A DNA stretch of 29,255 nt from a virus. A program made the position numbers and the translations under genes. Positions 14,219 to 23,977 of the stretch are shown piece by piece (within the stretch, counting starts at the first letter, position 1; each line of letters begins with the position of its first letter). The notes below the pieces were generated by a model that had not been told where the DNA came from, did no database searches, and saw only the letters and a list, made by a program, of their open reading frames with translations. Where the stretch lies: IMG/VR virus record IMGVR_UViG_3300048928_000617, positions 1 to 29,255 of that record; one strand, given 5' to 3'.

Positions 14219-16534
14219 ATGGCCCTCTACACCCTGACCGTTGACCTGTTGGCGGAAACCGGCAGCTTCGAACGTGACCTGGGCAAAGCATCGCGGATAT
14301 CCGAACGGTCCGCGCGAGCAATGCGTCAGATGCAGCGCGAGATGTCCGACAGCTTCGCTCAGGCTGCGCGCGACGCGAAGCTGTCGATTACAAGCATCGA
14401 CCTCAGCATGGCGACCCTGGCGAAAGGGTTCGGCGCACTCGGCGGCGGCGCGGTGCTGGGCATGTTCATCACCGAGACGATCAACGCACAGAATGAGCTG
14501 GCTCAGCTCAATGCCGCGCTGAAATCCACCGGTCAGGCTGCTGGCTACAACAGTCGGCAGCTCGTGGACATGGCCAACAAGATGGAGAAGGCGACCACGC
14601 ACTCGTCGGGCGAGATCGTGGCAGCGCAAACCCGGTTGCTCTCCTACTCCAGCATCGTGGGTGAGAATTTCCCGCGCGCCCTGCAGCTGGCGATCGATCA
14701 GTCCGTGCGCCTCAGTGAGAACATCACTGCATCGGCAGAGACGATCGGGAAGGCGCTGGAATATCCCACTGAGGGAATCTCCGCCCTGACGAAGCAAGGC
14801 TTCCGCTTCACCGACCAACAGAAGGCCATGTTGAAGGCCATGGTGGACACCGGGCGCTTGGCCGAGGCCCAGGCCATGGTGATGGGGGTGATGGAAGAGT
14901 CGTATGCCGGTGCCGGTCTGGCTGCCCGTGAAACACTCGGTGGAGCGCTCGGTGCCGTCAAGAAGTCGTTTGAGGATCTGCTGGGGAGCGGTGCGGAAGG
15001 CGGTACTGTTCGAGCTGCTACCGCAGCAATAAACGGCTTTGCCGATAACTTGGGCGTCATCGCCGCCGCGGCTCTGCCAGTCGGGGTGGCGCTGGGCATC
15101 TTCTACGCAGGCGGAAAGCTGGCGGTCGGCCTGAAGGAGCTCACCACGCTCTGGGCGGCGCACAGCATTGTGGCCAACCGAGCGGCGGTGGGGCTCACCG
15201 GTATGACCGCAGCCACCGTGCGACTGACCACTGCGCAGACCGCCGCCGCCGTGGCGGCAAAAGGTCTGTCCGCTGCTTACGCAGCGATCGGTGGGCCGGC
15301 AGGGCTCGCCGCGGCCGGCGTGGCGGCTATCGGCTTCGGTATCTACAAAGCGGCCGAGGCAGCGGGGGAAAGCAAAGAGCGCTTCGAAGGCTTTAAAGCA
15401 TCACTGGACGCAATCGCTGAAGCATCCCGCGAGCTGCGCAAGGACCTTCTGGAAGGCTCATCGATACGGGAGGCCATGGAAGGCTTCGGCAAGATGGTTG
15501 TGCCCCTGCGCGATGCACAAGCGGAATTGGAGGCGCTCCAGCAGAAGCTGCAAGGCCTGTATCGCGATCAAAGCAGCGCCACGCGTGGTGACGGCGCAGG
15601 CGCGCTTGCTTATGCAGGTCAGATTGAAGCGACCAGCAAAGCCATCGAGACACTTCGCGGGAAGCTCAAACCCGCAGAGAGTGACCTCGCGGCTATGGAG
15701 AGCGTCCTCCGGCAGCGGATGGGGCCTGCATTCGGTGAGTTGAAGGGTGCGATCGAGCGCCTCCGGCAAGATGGAAACTGGGAAGCGTTCTACAAGAGCA
15801 TCGGTCCAGGCGCGACCGCGGCGATCGGGGACCTTGACCGCCTCGAACAGCGCTTTAAGACCCTTTCGGCGACGATCAGCAACGGTATCGTCAATCTTCC
15901 GGGGCAGATTGAGCGCATCGGAAAGAGCGCAAAAGAGGTCGCACGCCTTGATGTTCGGGACATGCTCCAGGCGGGCATGGACCAAGGAAAGTTGAAGCCA
16001 GGCACCGCGGATTGGGATGCAGCAGTCGCGCAAGGCACGACGTACATCCGCCTGCGCATTCAGCAAGAGAAGGCCGAAACAGCCTTCACCGCGTCCAAAA
16101 AGCAGGCGACCGCCGCCGACCGCGCCGCTGCCAAGGACCAGAAGGCCGCGACTGAGTCACTGGAGCGCTACCGCCAGCAGGCTCAGCTGGCCGCAGCGGC
16201 GATGAACGGCCCGCTCGACGAGGCGATGGCCAAGCACCTGCAGAACATGGCCGAGTACAACGCCGCCCTGGCCAAGGGCAACATCGCGCAGGCTGATGCC
16301 AACGTGCTCATGGCCCAAAGCGCAATGGAATACGCCAAGGTGGCGGCAGAGGTTGATCGGGCGATGGCCAGCCCGGAGGCCCTGCTGGCGACCATGGACG
16401 GCGAGCTGGCCATGCTGGGCAAGGTCGGCCGTGCGCGGGAGCTCTACCGCCGGCAGCTGCTCAACGAGCGCGACATGCGCCAGGAGCTGCAGAAGGCGGT
16501 GGAGGCCGCCGGTGGCAAGGAATCGCTGGCGTAG
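14219..16534 (+). CDS. Tape measure protein, N-terminal part up to an in-frame TAG
   Basis: This 771-residue open part begins MALYTLTVDLLAETGSFERD, the usual opening of lambda-like tape measure proteins, followed by long helices, a hydrophobic segment at about 280-300 (LGVIAAAALPVGVALGIFYAG) and another Ala/Gly-rich hydrophobic region at about 340-385. It ends GGKESLA at TAG 16532-16534 (codon 772). The same frame continues open directly after the TAG for another 708 codons with clear tape measure sequence, so this is an interrupted gene, not a natural end. The full gene would encode about 1480 residues. The protein sets tail length and enters the host envelope with the DNA. Confidence 0.88.
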   Translation: MALYTLTVDLLAETGSFERDLGKASRISERSARAMRQMQREMSDSFAQAARDAKLSITSIDLSMATLAKGFGALGGGAVLGMFITETINAQNELAQLNAALKSTGQAAGYNSRQLVDMANKMEKATTHSSGEIVAAQTRLLSYSSIVGENFPRALQLAIDQSVRLSENITASAETIGKALEYPTEGISALTKQGFRFTDQQKAMLKAMVDTGRLAEAQAMVMGVMEESYAGAGLAARETLGGALGAVKKSFEDLLGSGAEGGTVRAATAAINGFADNLGVIAAAALPVGVALGIFYAGGKLAVGLKELTTLWAAHSIVANRAAVGLTGMTAATVRLTTAQTAAAVAAKGLSAAYAAIGGPAGLAAAGVAAIGFGIYKAAEAAGESKERFEGFKASLDAIAEASRELRKDLLEGSSIREAMEGFGKMVVPLRDAQAELEALQQKLQGLYRDQSSATRGDGAGALAYAGQIEATSKAIETLRGKLKPAESDLAAMESVLRQRMGPAFGELKGAIERLRQDGNWEAFYKSIGPGATAAIGDLDRLEQRFKTLSATISNGIVNLPGQIERIGKSAKEVARLDVRDMLQAGMDQGKLKPGTADWDAAVAQGTTYIRLRIQQEKAETAFTASKKQATAADRAAAKDQKAATESLERYRQQAQLAAAAMNGPLDEAMAKHLQNMAEYNAALAKGNIAQADANVLMAQSAMEYAKVAAEVDRAMASPEALLATMDGELAMLGKVGRARELYRRQLLNERDMRQELQKAVEAAGGKESLA

Positions 16535-16573
16535 GCCAAGGGCGCGGCGAGCTATGAAGAATACGAGCGGTCG

Positions 16574-18661
16574 ATGCTGGCCGCGGCTGGTGCTTCCGCT
16601 GCGCTGTCGCTGCAGGTGGAAGAGGCTGCGGCCAACGTCGAGGCTTGGGCCAACGTGGTGATCTACGGTGTCGGCGATGCCGCGGACGCCATGGCGGACT
16701 TCGTTGCCAGCGGGATGCGCGACTGGCGCAGCCTGTGGGGCGACATGAAGGACGTAGCCAAGCAGGGCCTGCGCGACCTTGCTCGCCAGCTGCTGCAGCA
16801 GAAGCTGGTGCTGCCGATCCAGACGAGCATCCTTGACCGGGTCGGCTATAGCATTTTGTCGGGCAATGGGACCGCCGCCGGTGGCCAGAATCTGGCCAGC
16901 GTGGCCGCGCTGGTGTCCAAGGGACGGGCCGCTGCAGGCTTCCAGACCCGAATCGCCACAGGCGCCCGCACGGACCCGGCGTCGATGATGGGGTTCGGCA
17001 ACAACATGCCAGCCTTCGCCGGCCCTGGCGGCAAGGCGTCCTCGCTGTCGGGCATCAACTGGGGCGGCGCGCTTGCCGGCGGCATGATGGGGATGCAGGG
17101 CGGCGACGGCCTGTTCACCAAGGGCCTTTCCACGCTGGCCGGCGGCTTTGCGGGGAATGCCGTAAGCGGAGCCATCTCCGCCGGCATGGCCGCTTACAAG
17201 GGCGGCTCAGGGCTGATGGGCGCGCTGACCGGCGGACTCAAGAGTATCGGGCCGGCCGGCTGGATCGGCTTGGGTGCCTTCGCCCTGGACAAGGTCACCG
17301 GGGGCGGCCTGTTCGGCACCAGCTGGAAGACGACGGGCGGCGCCAGCCAGTTCAGCATCGGCGATGGCGGCGTGTCGGGCGTCAACGAGACCAGCCAGTC
17401 GAAGAAGCGCAGCCTGTTCCGTGGCTCCAAGAGCCGCACCAACAGCACGTCCATGGATGACGCTGCACTGCAGTCGGTGCGCGATCTGTTCGATCAGATC
17501 GAGAAGGCCATGGGCCAGGGCGCCGCGGCGCTTGGCATCAAGGTTCCGCCGATGATCGCCGGCAGCTTCCGCCAGGAGTTCGACAAGAGCGGGAACCTGA
17601 CCAAGCAGTTTGGCCAGATCGCCGGTCGCGTCTACTACGAGGCGGAAGAGGCCTTCGCCCAGCGCTTGGCGGGCGAGAACATGTTGGCGGTGGCCAAGGC
17701 CTACGGCGCGGCGGACGAGATTGAGCGCATTGCCCAAAAGTACCGGGCCGACGCATCGAAGCTCAACGAGGTGGCCGGCCTCACGCTGGCCATCCAGGCC
17801 GATATTGCCAACGCCACGCAGCTGTGGAACAGCAGTGGCAACGGGACGATCACCAAGGTGGTGGAGCGCATGGGCGACCTGGCGCGAGCCGGCGAGACCA
17901 TGAACGAGGCGTATGCCCGGCTCACCGGTGCAGCTCGGGACTATGGCGCACTGATGGCCGACGTTTCGACCCAGCTGCTCACGGGCAACCTGACGCAGTA
18001 CCAGTCGCAGGCGCTCACGATCGAGCGCACGTACCGCCAGCAGGTGAAGGCGGCCAATGACTACGCGAAGGCGCTCGGCTTGTCCGGCGCCCGGGCGGAA
18101 GACCTGGCCAAGATCGAGGCGCTGCGGGCGACCAACATGGGCAAGCTCCAGGCTCAGATCGACGCTGACAAGAAGGCGATGAAGTACGGACTATCGATCA
18201 GCGACCTGTCGCCGCTGACCGATCAGGAGAAGCTGCAGGAGACGATGCGCGAGCTGGAGCGCGCCGTGTCCGGCGGCGACAGCAGTGCGGCGCAGGCGGC
18301 GGCACAGGCGGCCCTGGGCTTCGGTCGGAACCTCTACGCCAGTGGCCAGGACTACAACAGCCTCTACGGGCAGGTCACCGGTCTGATCGACAGCATTAAG
18401 GTTGGCAACCTCGACCTCGAGGACGGCACCAGCATGGGCAAGCTGGCTGACGTGATCGAGGCGCTGCCGGACAACTTCAGCCGCGCGGTGTTCGACCTGG
18501 TGGTCGATGGGAAGGGGCAGGCCGAGACGACCGCGGCCGTGCAGCAGGGCAACACCCTGCTGGCCGAACAGAACCAGGTGCTCCGCGAACTGCTGCGCGT
18601 GACCACATCGGGCGTACGCACGAGCAACAGCTCCGCTATCCGCGAAACCCTCAACAGGTAA
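16574..18661 (+). pseudogene. Tape measure protein, C-terminal part beyond the nonsense codon
   Basis: The frame is identical to that of the N-terminal part; coding sequence resumes at 16535 (AKGAASYEEYERSMLAAAG) and the first ATG is at 16574. The 695 residues include the amphipathic DAADAMADFVASGMRDWRSL region typical of lambda tape measure C-termini, Gly-rich stretches and helical repeats, ending IRETLNR. No convincing ribosome binding site precedes 16574, so independent synthesis is doubtful. Either the gene is inactivated by a point change (for example GAG or CAG to TAG), the codon is suppressed, or the base is a sequencing error. Codon use is the same on both sides, implying a recent event. 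Confidence 0.82.
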
Positions 18662-18665
18662 CCCC

Positions 18666-21600
18666 ATGCAAGAACGGAAAATCACCCTGATTGATATCGG
18701 GGCGGGCGCGTTGCCGTCTGTCACCCCGGTGACGGCCCAGAACTCGTCCTGGTTCCCAACGGTGTACGTCTCCCCCGAGACGCCGCCGGTGGACGGCGTG
18801 ACGCCTGAGCCGGTGGCCGATGGCGTTCTGATCGAGTGGGACGCCGTCGACCAGGCCGGGGTCGTCTACATCATCGAGCGTGGGCCCAGCCAGAACGGCC
18901 CGTGGACGGAGATCCATCGCACTACCGAAACCCGTTACCTCTACAGCGATGGCAGCGGGCAGAAGTGGTATTTCCGCATCACCGCTTCGGTGCGCGGCAA
19001 GCCGGGGCAGGGCACGGTGGTTGAGGCCACGCCGGCGCCTACGACGGCCCAGCTGGTTACCGCCCAGCAGAAGCTGGACAAAGAGATCGTGGACCGCGCG
19101 CTGGCTGACGCCAACGAGGCGGCCGCCCGTGCTCGCGATATCGGCTCGGTCAACGCCAGCCTGGTGCTGGAGGCGCAGACCCGCGTCACCCAGATCGGCC
19201 AGGCCATGGACGCGATCGCGGCCGAGGGGCAGACCCGCGCCACCGACCTGCTGAACGAGAAGCTGGAGCGCGAGGCCGCCATCACCGCGGTCAGCGAGAC
19301 GCAGCAGAACGGCTTCGACTCCCTGTCACGCGCGCTGTCGGAGGTCGCCGCCGGCAGTGGAACGCAGTTCGACAGCAAGCGGATCTGGGACTTCAATCTG
19401 ACCACGGAGAGCTGGACCGGCAACGGCGCGCCCGCGCTGGTGGACGGTTGGCTGCGGCCGGCCAACGCCGCGGCCAATCCCTACGTGCAGTCGCCCGGCG
19501 GCTTGGGTATCGACGGCAGCGGCTACCGCTTCGTGAAGATGCGGATCAAGAAGGTGGGCAACCCGACTTGGGCGGGCGCCCTGCAGTGGACCACCACGGC
19601 GGACGCCACTTGGAACACGACCAAGCGGGTGACGATGGCAGAGCCGGCATGGGACAGCGCCGGCGTGGCCACCTTGGACGTGTCCGACATTGCGTGGCGC
19701 CCCAGCACCATCTCGGCCGTTCGACTGCAGTTGGGCGCCGCGCAGGGCGTGTCCGACTACTACCTGATCGACTGGCTGGCCATTGGCCGGCCGATGCCGG
19801 CCGCCAGCGTGGCACTAGTGCAGGAAGAGACGCAGGCCCGCGTGACCGCGCTCGCGTCTGAAGCCACCCAGCGGACCACCCTGGCCGTGCAGATGCGCGG
19901 CAACTACACGGGCACCGACCTCAGCCAAGCGCAGGGGTTGATGGGCGATGAGCGCACCGCCCGCGCGGCGGCCGACAGCTCGCAGGTGCAGCGCATCACG
20001 ACCATGGAAGCCCGCATGCCCGCCGGCATCGGCGGTCTCGCCACCAGCGCATCGGTGACCACGCTGCAGGACGCAATGGTCGCGGCGGATCAAGCCAATG
20101 CCCAAGCGACGACAGCGGTGAACAGCAAGCTCAATGGGTTGCGGACCACAGGCGACAACCTAGTTCCCAACAGCAATTTTGTGTCCGGGATGGACTGGTG
20201 GACTCGCGCAGCCGGTCCTGCTGGCAACAGTATTGAGTGGGGTGCCACAAGTGGCGATGGCGGCCCTGGTGTAGTCCTTTCGCGCGGTGCCAGTACCTCC
20301 AATTCTCCATATGTCGCGGCAAACGAAAACACGTGGCAGCCGATAAAGGCACCACGCCGATTTCAGGCAATTCTGAGAGCTCGTGCTATCGGCGCAGGCG
20401 GGAATGTGCTCGCCCGGCTCAGTGTCCGCGATGCTGCAGGGGCAGAGGGTACTTCGGACATCAATGTCACGGTCACGAGCGCCAGCTGGTCCCGGTACAC
20501 CGTGGACTGGTCGGAAACGCTGGCCTCGCGGGTTGACGCCAAGTTCCTGTTCTTTGTCACCACGGCCGGGGCGTCGGTCGCGTTTGATCGAATTGAGGTA
20601 TACGACTTAACCGATCAGGCGGCGAATGAACTGACGGCTTCCGGCCTTCAGTCCATCACTACGCGGACCGGCGTCATCGAGGGCACGCTGGTCGCACAGG
20701 GAAGTGCGCTGACGCAGGTTCAGGCGGACGTGGCCGGCAAGGCCAGCAACGCGGCGCTGACCTCGCTGGACAGCAAGGTCACCCAGCTTGGCAACACGGT
20801 CACCAGCCAAGGCACAGCGCTTACGAGCGTCAATGCCAAGCTGTCCGCGCTGGGCGAAGTGAAGAGCTATCAGATTACGGCGAACGCTACGATCTCCGGC
20901 CAGCCCACCAACGGCCCTCGCGCCACCGGCATTCGCAACCCTACGGGCGCGCTCGTCGCGCCCGCGGGCCGGGGCTTCGGTGTGGTGCTGATCAATGCCG
21001 ACAGCACGTTGGGATCGCGAAACGGCTTTGATACTTGGGCAGACGCCAACGGCAACGCGCAAGCGATGGCCGATTTCATCGCCACGATTCCCGAGAATCA
21101 GTATTTCATCGTCTACACCAGCGACAGCATCGGCACGCTATTGCCCGGAGGCGTCGGCGCCGCGGCACTGCGCGCGGCCTTGGTGGACGCGGGCGGGACC
21201 ACGGCTGCAGTCGGCTCCCTGACCAGCTCGCGTATGTACATCCTCATCGGCCGGCGAAAGTTTGGAGCTGGCGCTGGCACGGAGGTTTTGAGTCCCGCGT
21301 CAACGAGCGCCCGTGTTGACCTGTGGTGTGAGTACACCCTGCAGGTACTGAATGGCGTGCCGATCGGGGCGGACGACAAGCGGGCGATGTCGCAGTCGCT
21401 GGATGCCACCGTTGCGGCCACCAGCACGCTGACCGGGAAGGTGACTGCGCTGGAGGGCACCACCACCGCTCAGGGCCAAGCGATCACCACGGTGAACGCA
21501 CAGCTCGCGGCCACTCAGCAGGCCGGGCCAAACATCATGATCGACGGGGGCTTTGAGGCCTATGCCGCCGACGTGCTGATCTATCAGGCCGGCACCGGCA

Positions 21601-23615
21601 CGCTGCGAGCGATCGCTGGTGTCGCTGGCGCCCGTGCGTACGTTGGTGCTCGAGCTGCGCGGCTGCTGCGTACCGGTGTGCCCAGCAATACGAACACGGA
21701 CACCTACTTTGGTCCTGAGATCCTGACAAACGAAGGGCGCGTGTACTTCGTGGAGGCATGGCTCAAGAACGATCCGGATGCTGTCGCGCCGGGTGGCGCA
21801 ACCTACTCGATCGGCGTGACCGGAATCAATTCGGCAGGCGTGCGGGCATGGTATTCCGCGCCAACAACCAGCGCGCAGCGAATGGATGCCTTGGCGAATT
21901 GGACGAAGATCTCGGGCTACGTCACGATCAGCAACCCCACCGTGAAAGCCCAACTCTGGGCAACCATCCAAGGCCGCAACGGGCAGACACCGCAGAATGT
22001 CGCGCTGCTGATCGACAACGTGATGTGGCAGGACGTGACCGATGCGTATGGCGCCAAGACGACGGCCGATGCGGCCGCGACCGGGTTGACCGCGCTGACG
22101 ACTACCGTCACCCAGCAGGGGGGCCAGATCACTGCGCTCGGGCAGCAGGTCAACCAGGTGGGTGCCAGCGTGGGAGAGAAGGCCGACGCAAGCACGGTGC
22201 AGACGCTCACAGCTCGCGTGGCTTCGTCGACTCAGGGAGGCGGCAACCTGGTTGCAAACGCGTCGTTCAAGGATGGTGCTCGCGGGTGGGTATGGGAATG
22301 GAACGACCAAGGGTTCTGGATTGACCCCGTGGTGAATCTGGAGAATCCCCGATACTGGCCCGTCGGCACTAACGCCATTGGTATCCGCGCGGTCAACTTC
22401 GAGAACCCGCCCGCTGGGCAGACGCGGTACGGATATGTGCGAAATCAGGTTGCGCTGGCGGCCGAGCCCGGTAAACGCTATGGCGGCTCGGCTTGGCTCA
22501 ACCCGTTCCGGTGCATCGCACATGTGGTGCTGTATTTCTATGACGAGAATAACCAGCTGATCCGCAACGATCACAGCGCACCACTTCCTCCGCAGAATGC
22601 TCAGTTCCCAACTCTGGCAACGTTGCCGCGTATCTTTGTGTCAGGCGTAGCTCCACCCAATGCGCGCAAGGTCTGTGTCGGCTTTCTTGCTGCCGCAACT
22701 GGGCCACAGCACACGAATCCTTATCTCTGGGCTGTTCAGCCGATGCTTGAACAGATGCAAGATGGCCAGGCAGGCCCGTCGCCATGGAGTGTTGGTGGTA
22801 GCGAGACGTTCGCAGGATACGACTTGTTCGTGAACGCCAACGGCCAGGTGGGCGGGATGCAGGTCAAGAACAATGGCAACGTCGTGTCGTTCGATGTCTT
22901 GGCTCATGTCTTCCGCGTGCTCTCTCCAAATGGCGCGGCGGACGGGATGGAAGTCCGCGACGGCTATATCCGTACATGGAAGGGAAACAGTCAACGGATC
23001 ATTGGCAACGGCTTCGGCGTTGGCGGTGAAGGGTTGATGGACTACTTCGGTCCTAACGTCGGCGCTGCCGCGGCAAGCAAGGCGAACGCCACCGTCTGGA
23101 TGGACGTAAACGGCAACGCCTACTGGGGTGGATCGCTGGCGGCGGGTGTGTTGCGTAACGCGGTGCAGAGCACGCAGACCAGCACCGTTGGCACCGAAGT
23201 GGTCAACGGGCCGTTCGGCACCAACGGTCGCAACAAGAGCGTGGTGGTTAGCTTCAGCCGGCGCGTGAATCGGCAAAAGAACCAGTACGGCACGCCGGGC
23301 TTCGTTGCGGGCGTTGGCACCAACACCTGCACGGTCAACGTGTACCGCAAGATCGATAACGACCCGGAGACGTTCTGGACGTCCTTTACCGCCGGCGGCG
23401 GCATAGACATCTACAACGAGACGGACGGGCCGGATATCGCCACGTCGTACTGGGCCGGCTCGGTGACGCTCAACGATGGCGGCGATGGGAGCCGGCCCAG
23501 GCAGTACCGGGCGCAGATCGTTTCCTACAGTGAGCAAGGCGTCTCGCACCAGTCCGGTAGCTACGACTTCCAGAGCACCAATCAAAGCCTGTCGATCGTA
23601 TCGACTGAGGTTTAA
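18666..23615 (+). CDS. Long tail fibre / host-recognition protein (1649 residues)
   Basis: The N-terminus (MQERKITLIDIGAGALPSVT) is followed by a fibronectin III-like domain (about 45-120), coiled coil (about 125-235), and beta-sandwich modules that look carbohydrate-binding: one at about 236-375, and three starting with a similar N-[LI]-x-x-[ND]-x-x-F signature at residues 498, 956 and 1194. They are linked by heptad-like repeats (KVTQLGNTVTSQGTAL, TVTQQGGQITALGQQV). Residues about 733-880 resemble an ILEI/FAM3 (GG) domain. The C-terminal about 170 residues form the tip. It lies four bases after the tape measure frame. It replaces lambda's L-K-I-J block in position. It probably forms a trimer that binds surface glycans. 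Confidence 0.85.
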   Translation: MQERKITLIDIGAGALPSVTPVTAQNSSWFPTVYVSPETPPVDGVTPEPVADGVLIEWDAVDQAGVVYIIERGPSQNGPWTEIHRTTETRYLYSDGSGQKWYFRITASVRGKPGQGTVVEATPAPTTAQLVTAQQKLDKEIVDRALADANEAAARARDIGSVNASLVLEAQTRVTQIGQAMDAIAAEGQTRATDLLNEKLEREAAITAVSETQQNGFDSLSRALSEVAAGSGTQFDSKRIWDFNLTTESWTGNGAPALVDGWLRPANAAANPYVQSPGGLGIDGSGYRFVKMRIKKVGNPTWAGALQWTTTADATWNTTKRVTMAEPAWDSAGVATLDVSDIAWRPSTISAVRLQLGAAQGVSDYYLIDWLAIGRPMPAASVALVQEETQARVTALASEATQRTTLAVQMRGNYTGTDLSQAQGLMGDERTARAAADSSQVQRITTMEARMPAGIGGLATSASVTTLQDAMVAADQANAQATTAVNSKLNGLRTTGDNLVPNSNFVSGMDWWTRAAGPAGNSIEWGATSGDGGPGVVLSRGASTSNSPYVAANENTWQPIKAPRRFQAILRARAIGAGGNVLARLSVRDAAGAEGTSDINVTVTSASWSRYTVDWSETLASRVDAKFLFFVTTAGASVAFDRIEVYDLTDQAANELTASGLQSITTRTGVIEGTLVAQGSALTQVQADVAGKASNAALTSLDSKVTQLGNTVTSQGTALTSVNAKLSALGEVKSYQITANATISGQPTNGPRATGIRNPTGALVAPAGRGFGVVLINADSTLGSRNGFDTWADANGNAQAMADFIATIPENQYFIVYTSDSIGTLLPGGVGAAALRAALVDAGGTTAAVGSLTSSRMYILIGRRKFGAGAGTEVLSPASTSARVDLWCEYTLQVLNGVPIGADDKRAMSQSLDATVAATSTLTGKVTALEGTTTAQGQAITTVNAQLAATQQAGPNIMIDGGFEAYAADVLIYQAGTGTLRAIAGVAGARAYVGARAARLLRTGVPSNTNTDTYFGPEILTNEGRVYFVEAWLKNDPDAVAPGGATYSIGVTGINSAGVRAWYSAPTTSAQRMDALANWTKISGYVTISNPTVKAQLWATIQGRNGQTPQNVALLIDNVMWQDVTDAYGAKTTADAAATGLTALTTTVTQQGGQITALGQQVNQVGASVGEKADASTVQTLTARVASSTQGGGNLVANASFKDGARGWVWEWNDQGFWIDPVVNLENPRYWPVGTNAIGIRAVNFENPPAGQTRYGYVRNQVALAAEPGKRYGGSAWLNPFRCIAHVVLYFYDENNQLIRNDHSAPLPPQNAQFPTLATLPRIFVSGVAPPNARKVCVGFLAAATGPQHTNPYLWAVQPMLEQMQDGQAGPSPWSVGGSETFAGYDLFVNANGQVGGMQVKNNGNVVSFDVLAHVFRVLSPNGAADGMEVRDGYIRTWKGNSQRIIGNGFGVGGEGLMDYFGPNVGAAAASKANATVWMDVNGNAYWGGSLAAGVLRNAVQSTQTSTVGTEVVNGPFGTNGRNKSVVVSFSRRVNRQKNQYGTPGFVAGVGTNTCTVNVYRKIDNDPETFWTSFTAGGGIDIYNETDGPDIATSYWAGSVTLNDGGDGSRPRQYRAQIVSYSEQGVSHQSGSYDFQSTNQSLSIVSTEV

Positions 23616-23650
23616 ACGCTGACGCGGCGGCCAGCGTTCCTTGCCGCCGC
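23615..23650 (+). promoter_or_regulatory. Overlapping inverted repeats after the tail fibre gene
   Basis: Two mutually exclusive stems are visible: AACGCTG (23615-23621) with CAGCGTT (23632-23638), and GCGGCGG (23624-23630) with CCGCCGC (23644-23650). Neither is followed by a T run. They lie between the fibre stop and the next ribosome binding site and could affect RNA stability or translation of the next gene. Confidence 0.3.
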
Positions 23651-23667
23651 ACCGCTAGGAGATACAC

Positions 23668-23865
23668 ATGCAATTCCGTGCAAAGCTGCAGATGAAGATG
23701 GAAATCGCCGATCAGCCCGGCGTTGTGACGCTGAACTTCGTGCCAGTCGAGGCGGGTGTTCCGCAGCTCAGCCTGACGGTGACGCCCGCGGCCGCCGCGG
23801 GGCTGGTCACCGGGCGGAACTACAAGTTCACGGCAGTCGAAGACCAGGAGGAGGTCGCGAGCTGA
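23668..23865 (+). CDS. Small fibre-adjacent phage protein, unknown
   Basis: This 65-residue protein (MQFRAKLQMKMEIADQPGVV) follows a strong TAGGAGATACAC ribosome binding site. It looks like a small all-beta or alpha/beta protein: charged first strand, LNFVPVEAGVPQLSLTVTPA, then a GLVTGRNYKF strand and acidic end. Its place directly after the fibre gene suggests a fibre chaperone or tail accessory, but I recognise no family. Confidence 0.72.
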   Translation: MQFRAKLQMKMEIADQPGVVTLNFVPVEAGVPQLSLTVTPAAAAGLVTGRNYKFTAVEDQEEVAS

Positions 23866-23977
23866 TTATTCAGGTCACTGGATCGAGCAGGCCGGGCTGG
23901 TTGTTCCGCGGGGTGTCATCGCGCGCGTGATGCGATGCGCCCCATCGCCGGCGGCTCACTGGCCAGCAGCATCGCCG

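Noticed and set aside
22641-23585. A 314-codon minus-strand frame opposite the tail fibre end
   Set aside because: Arg/Val/His-rich shadow of the fibre frame; no ribosome binding site or motif.
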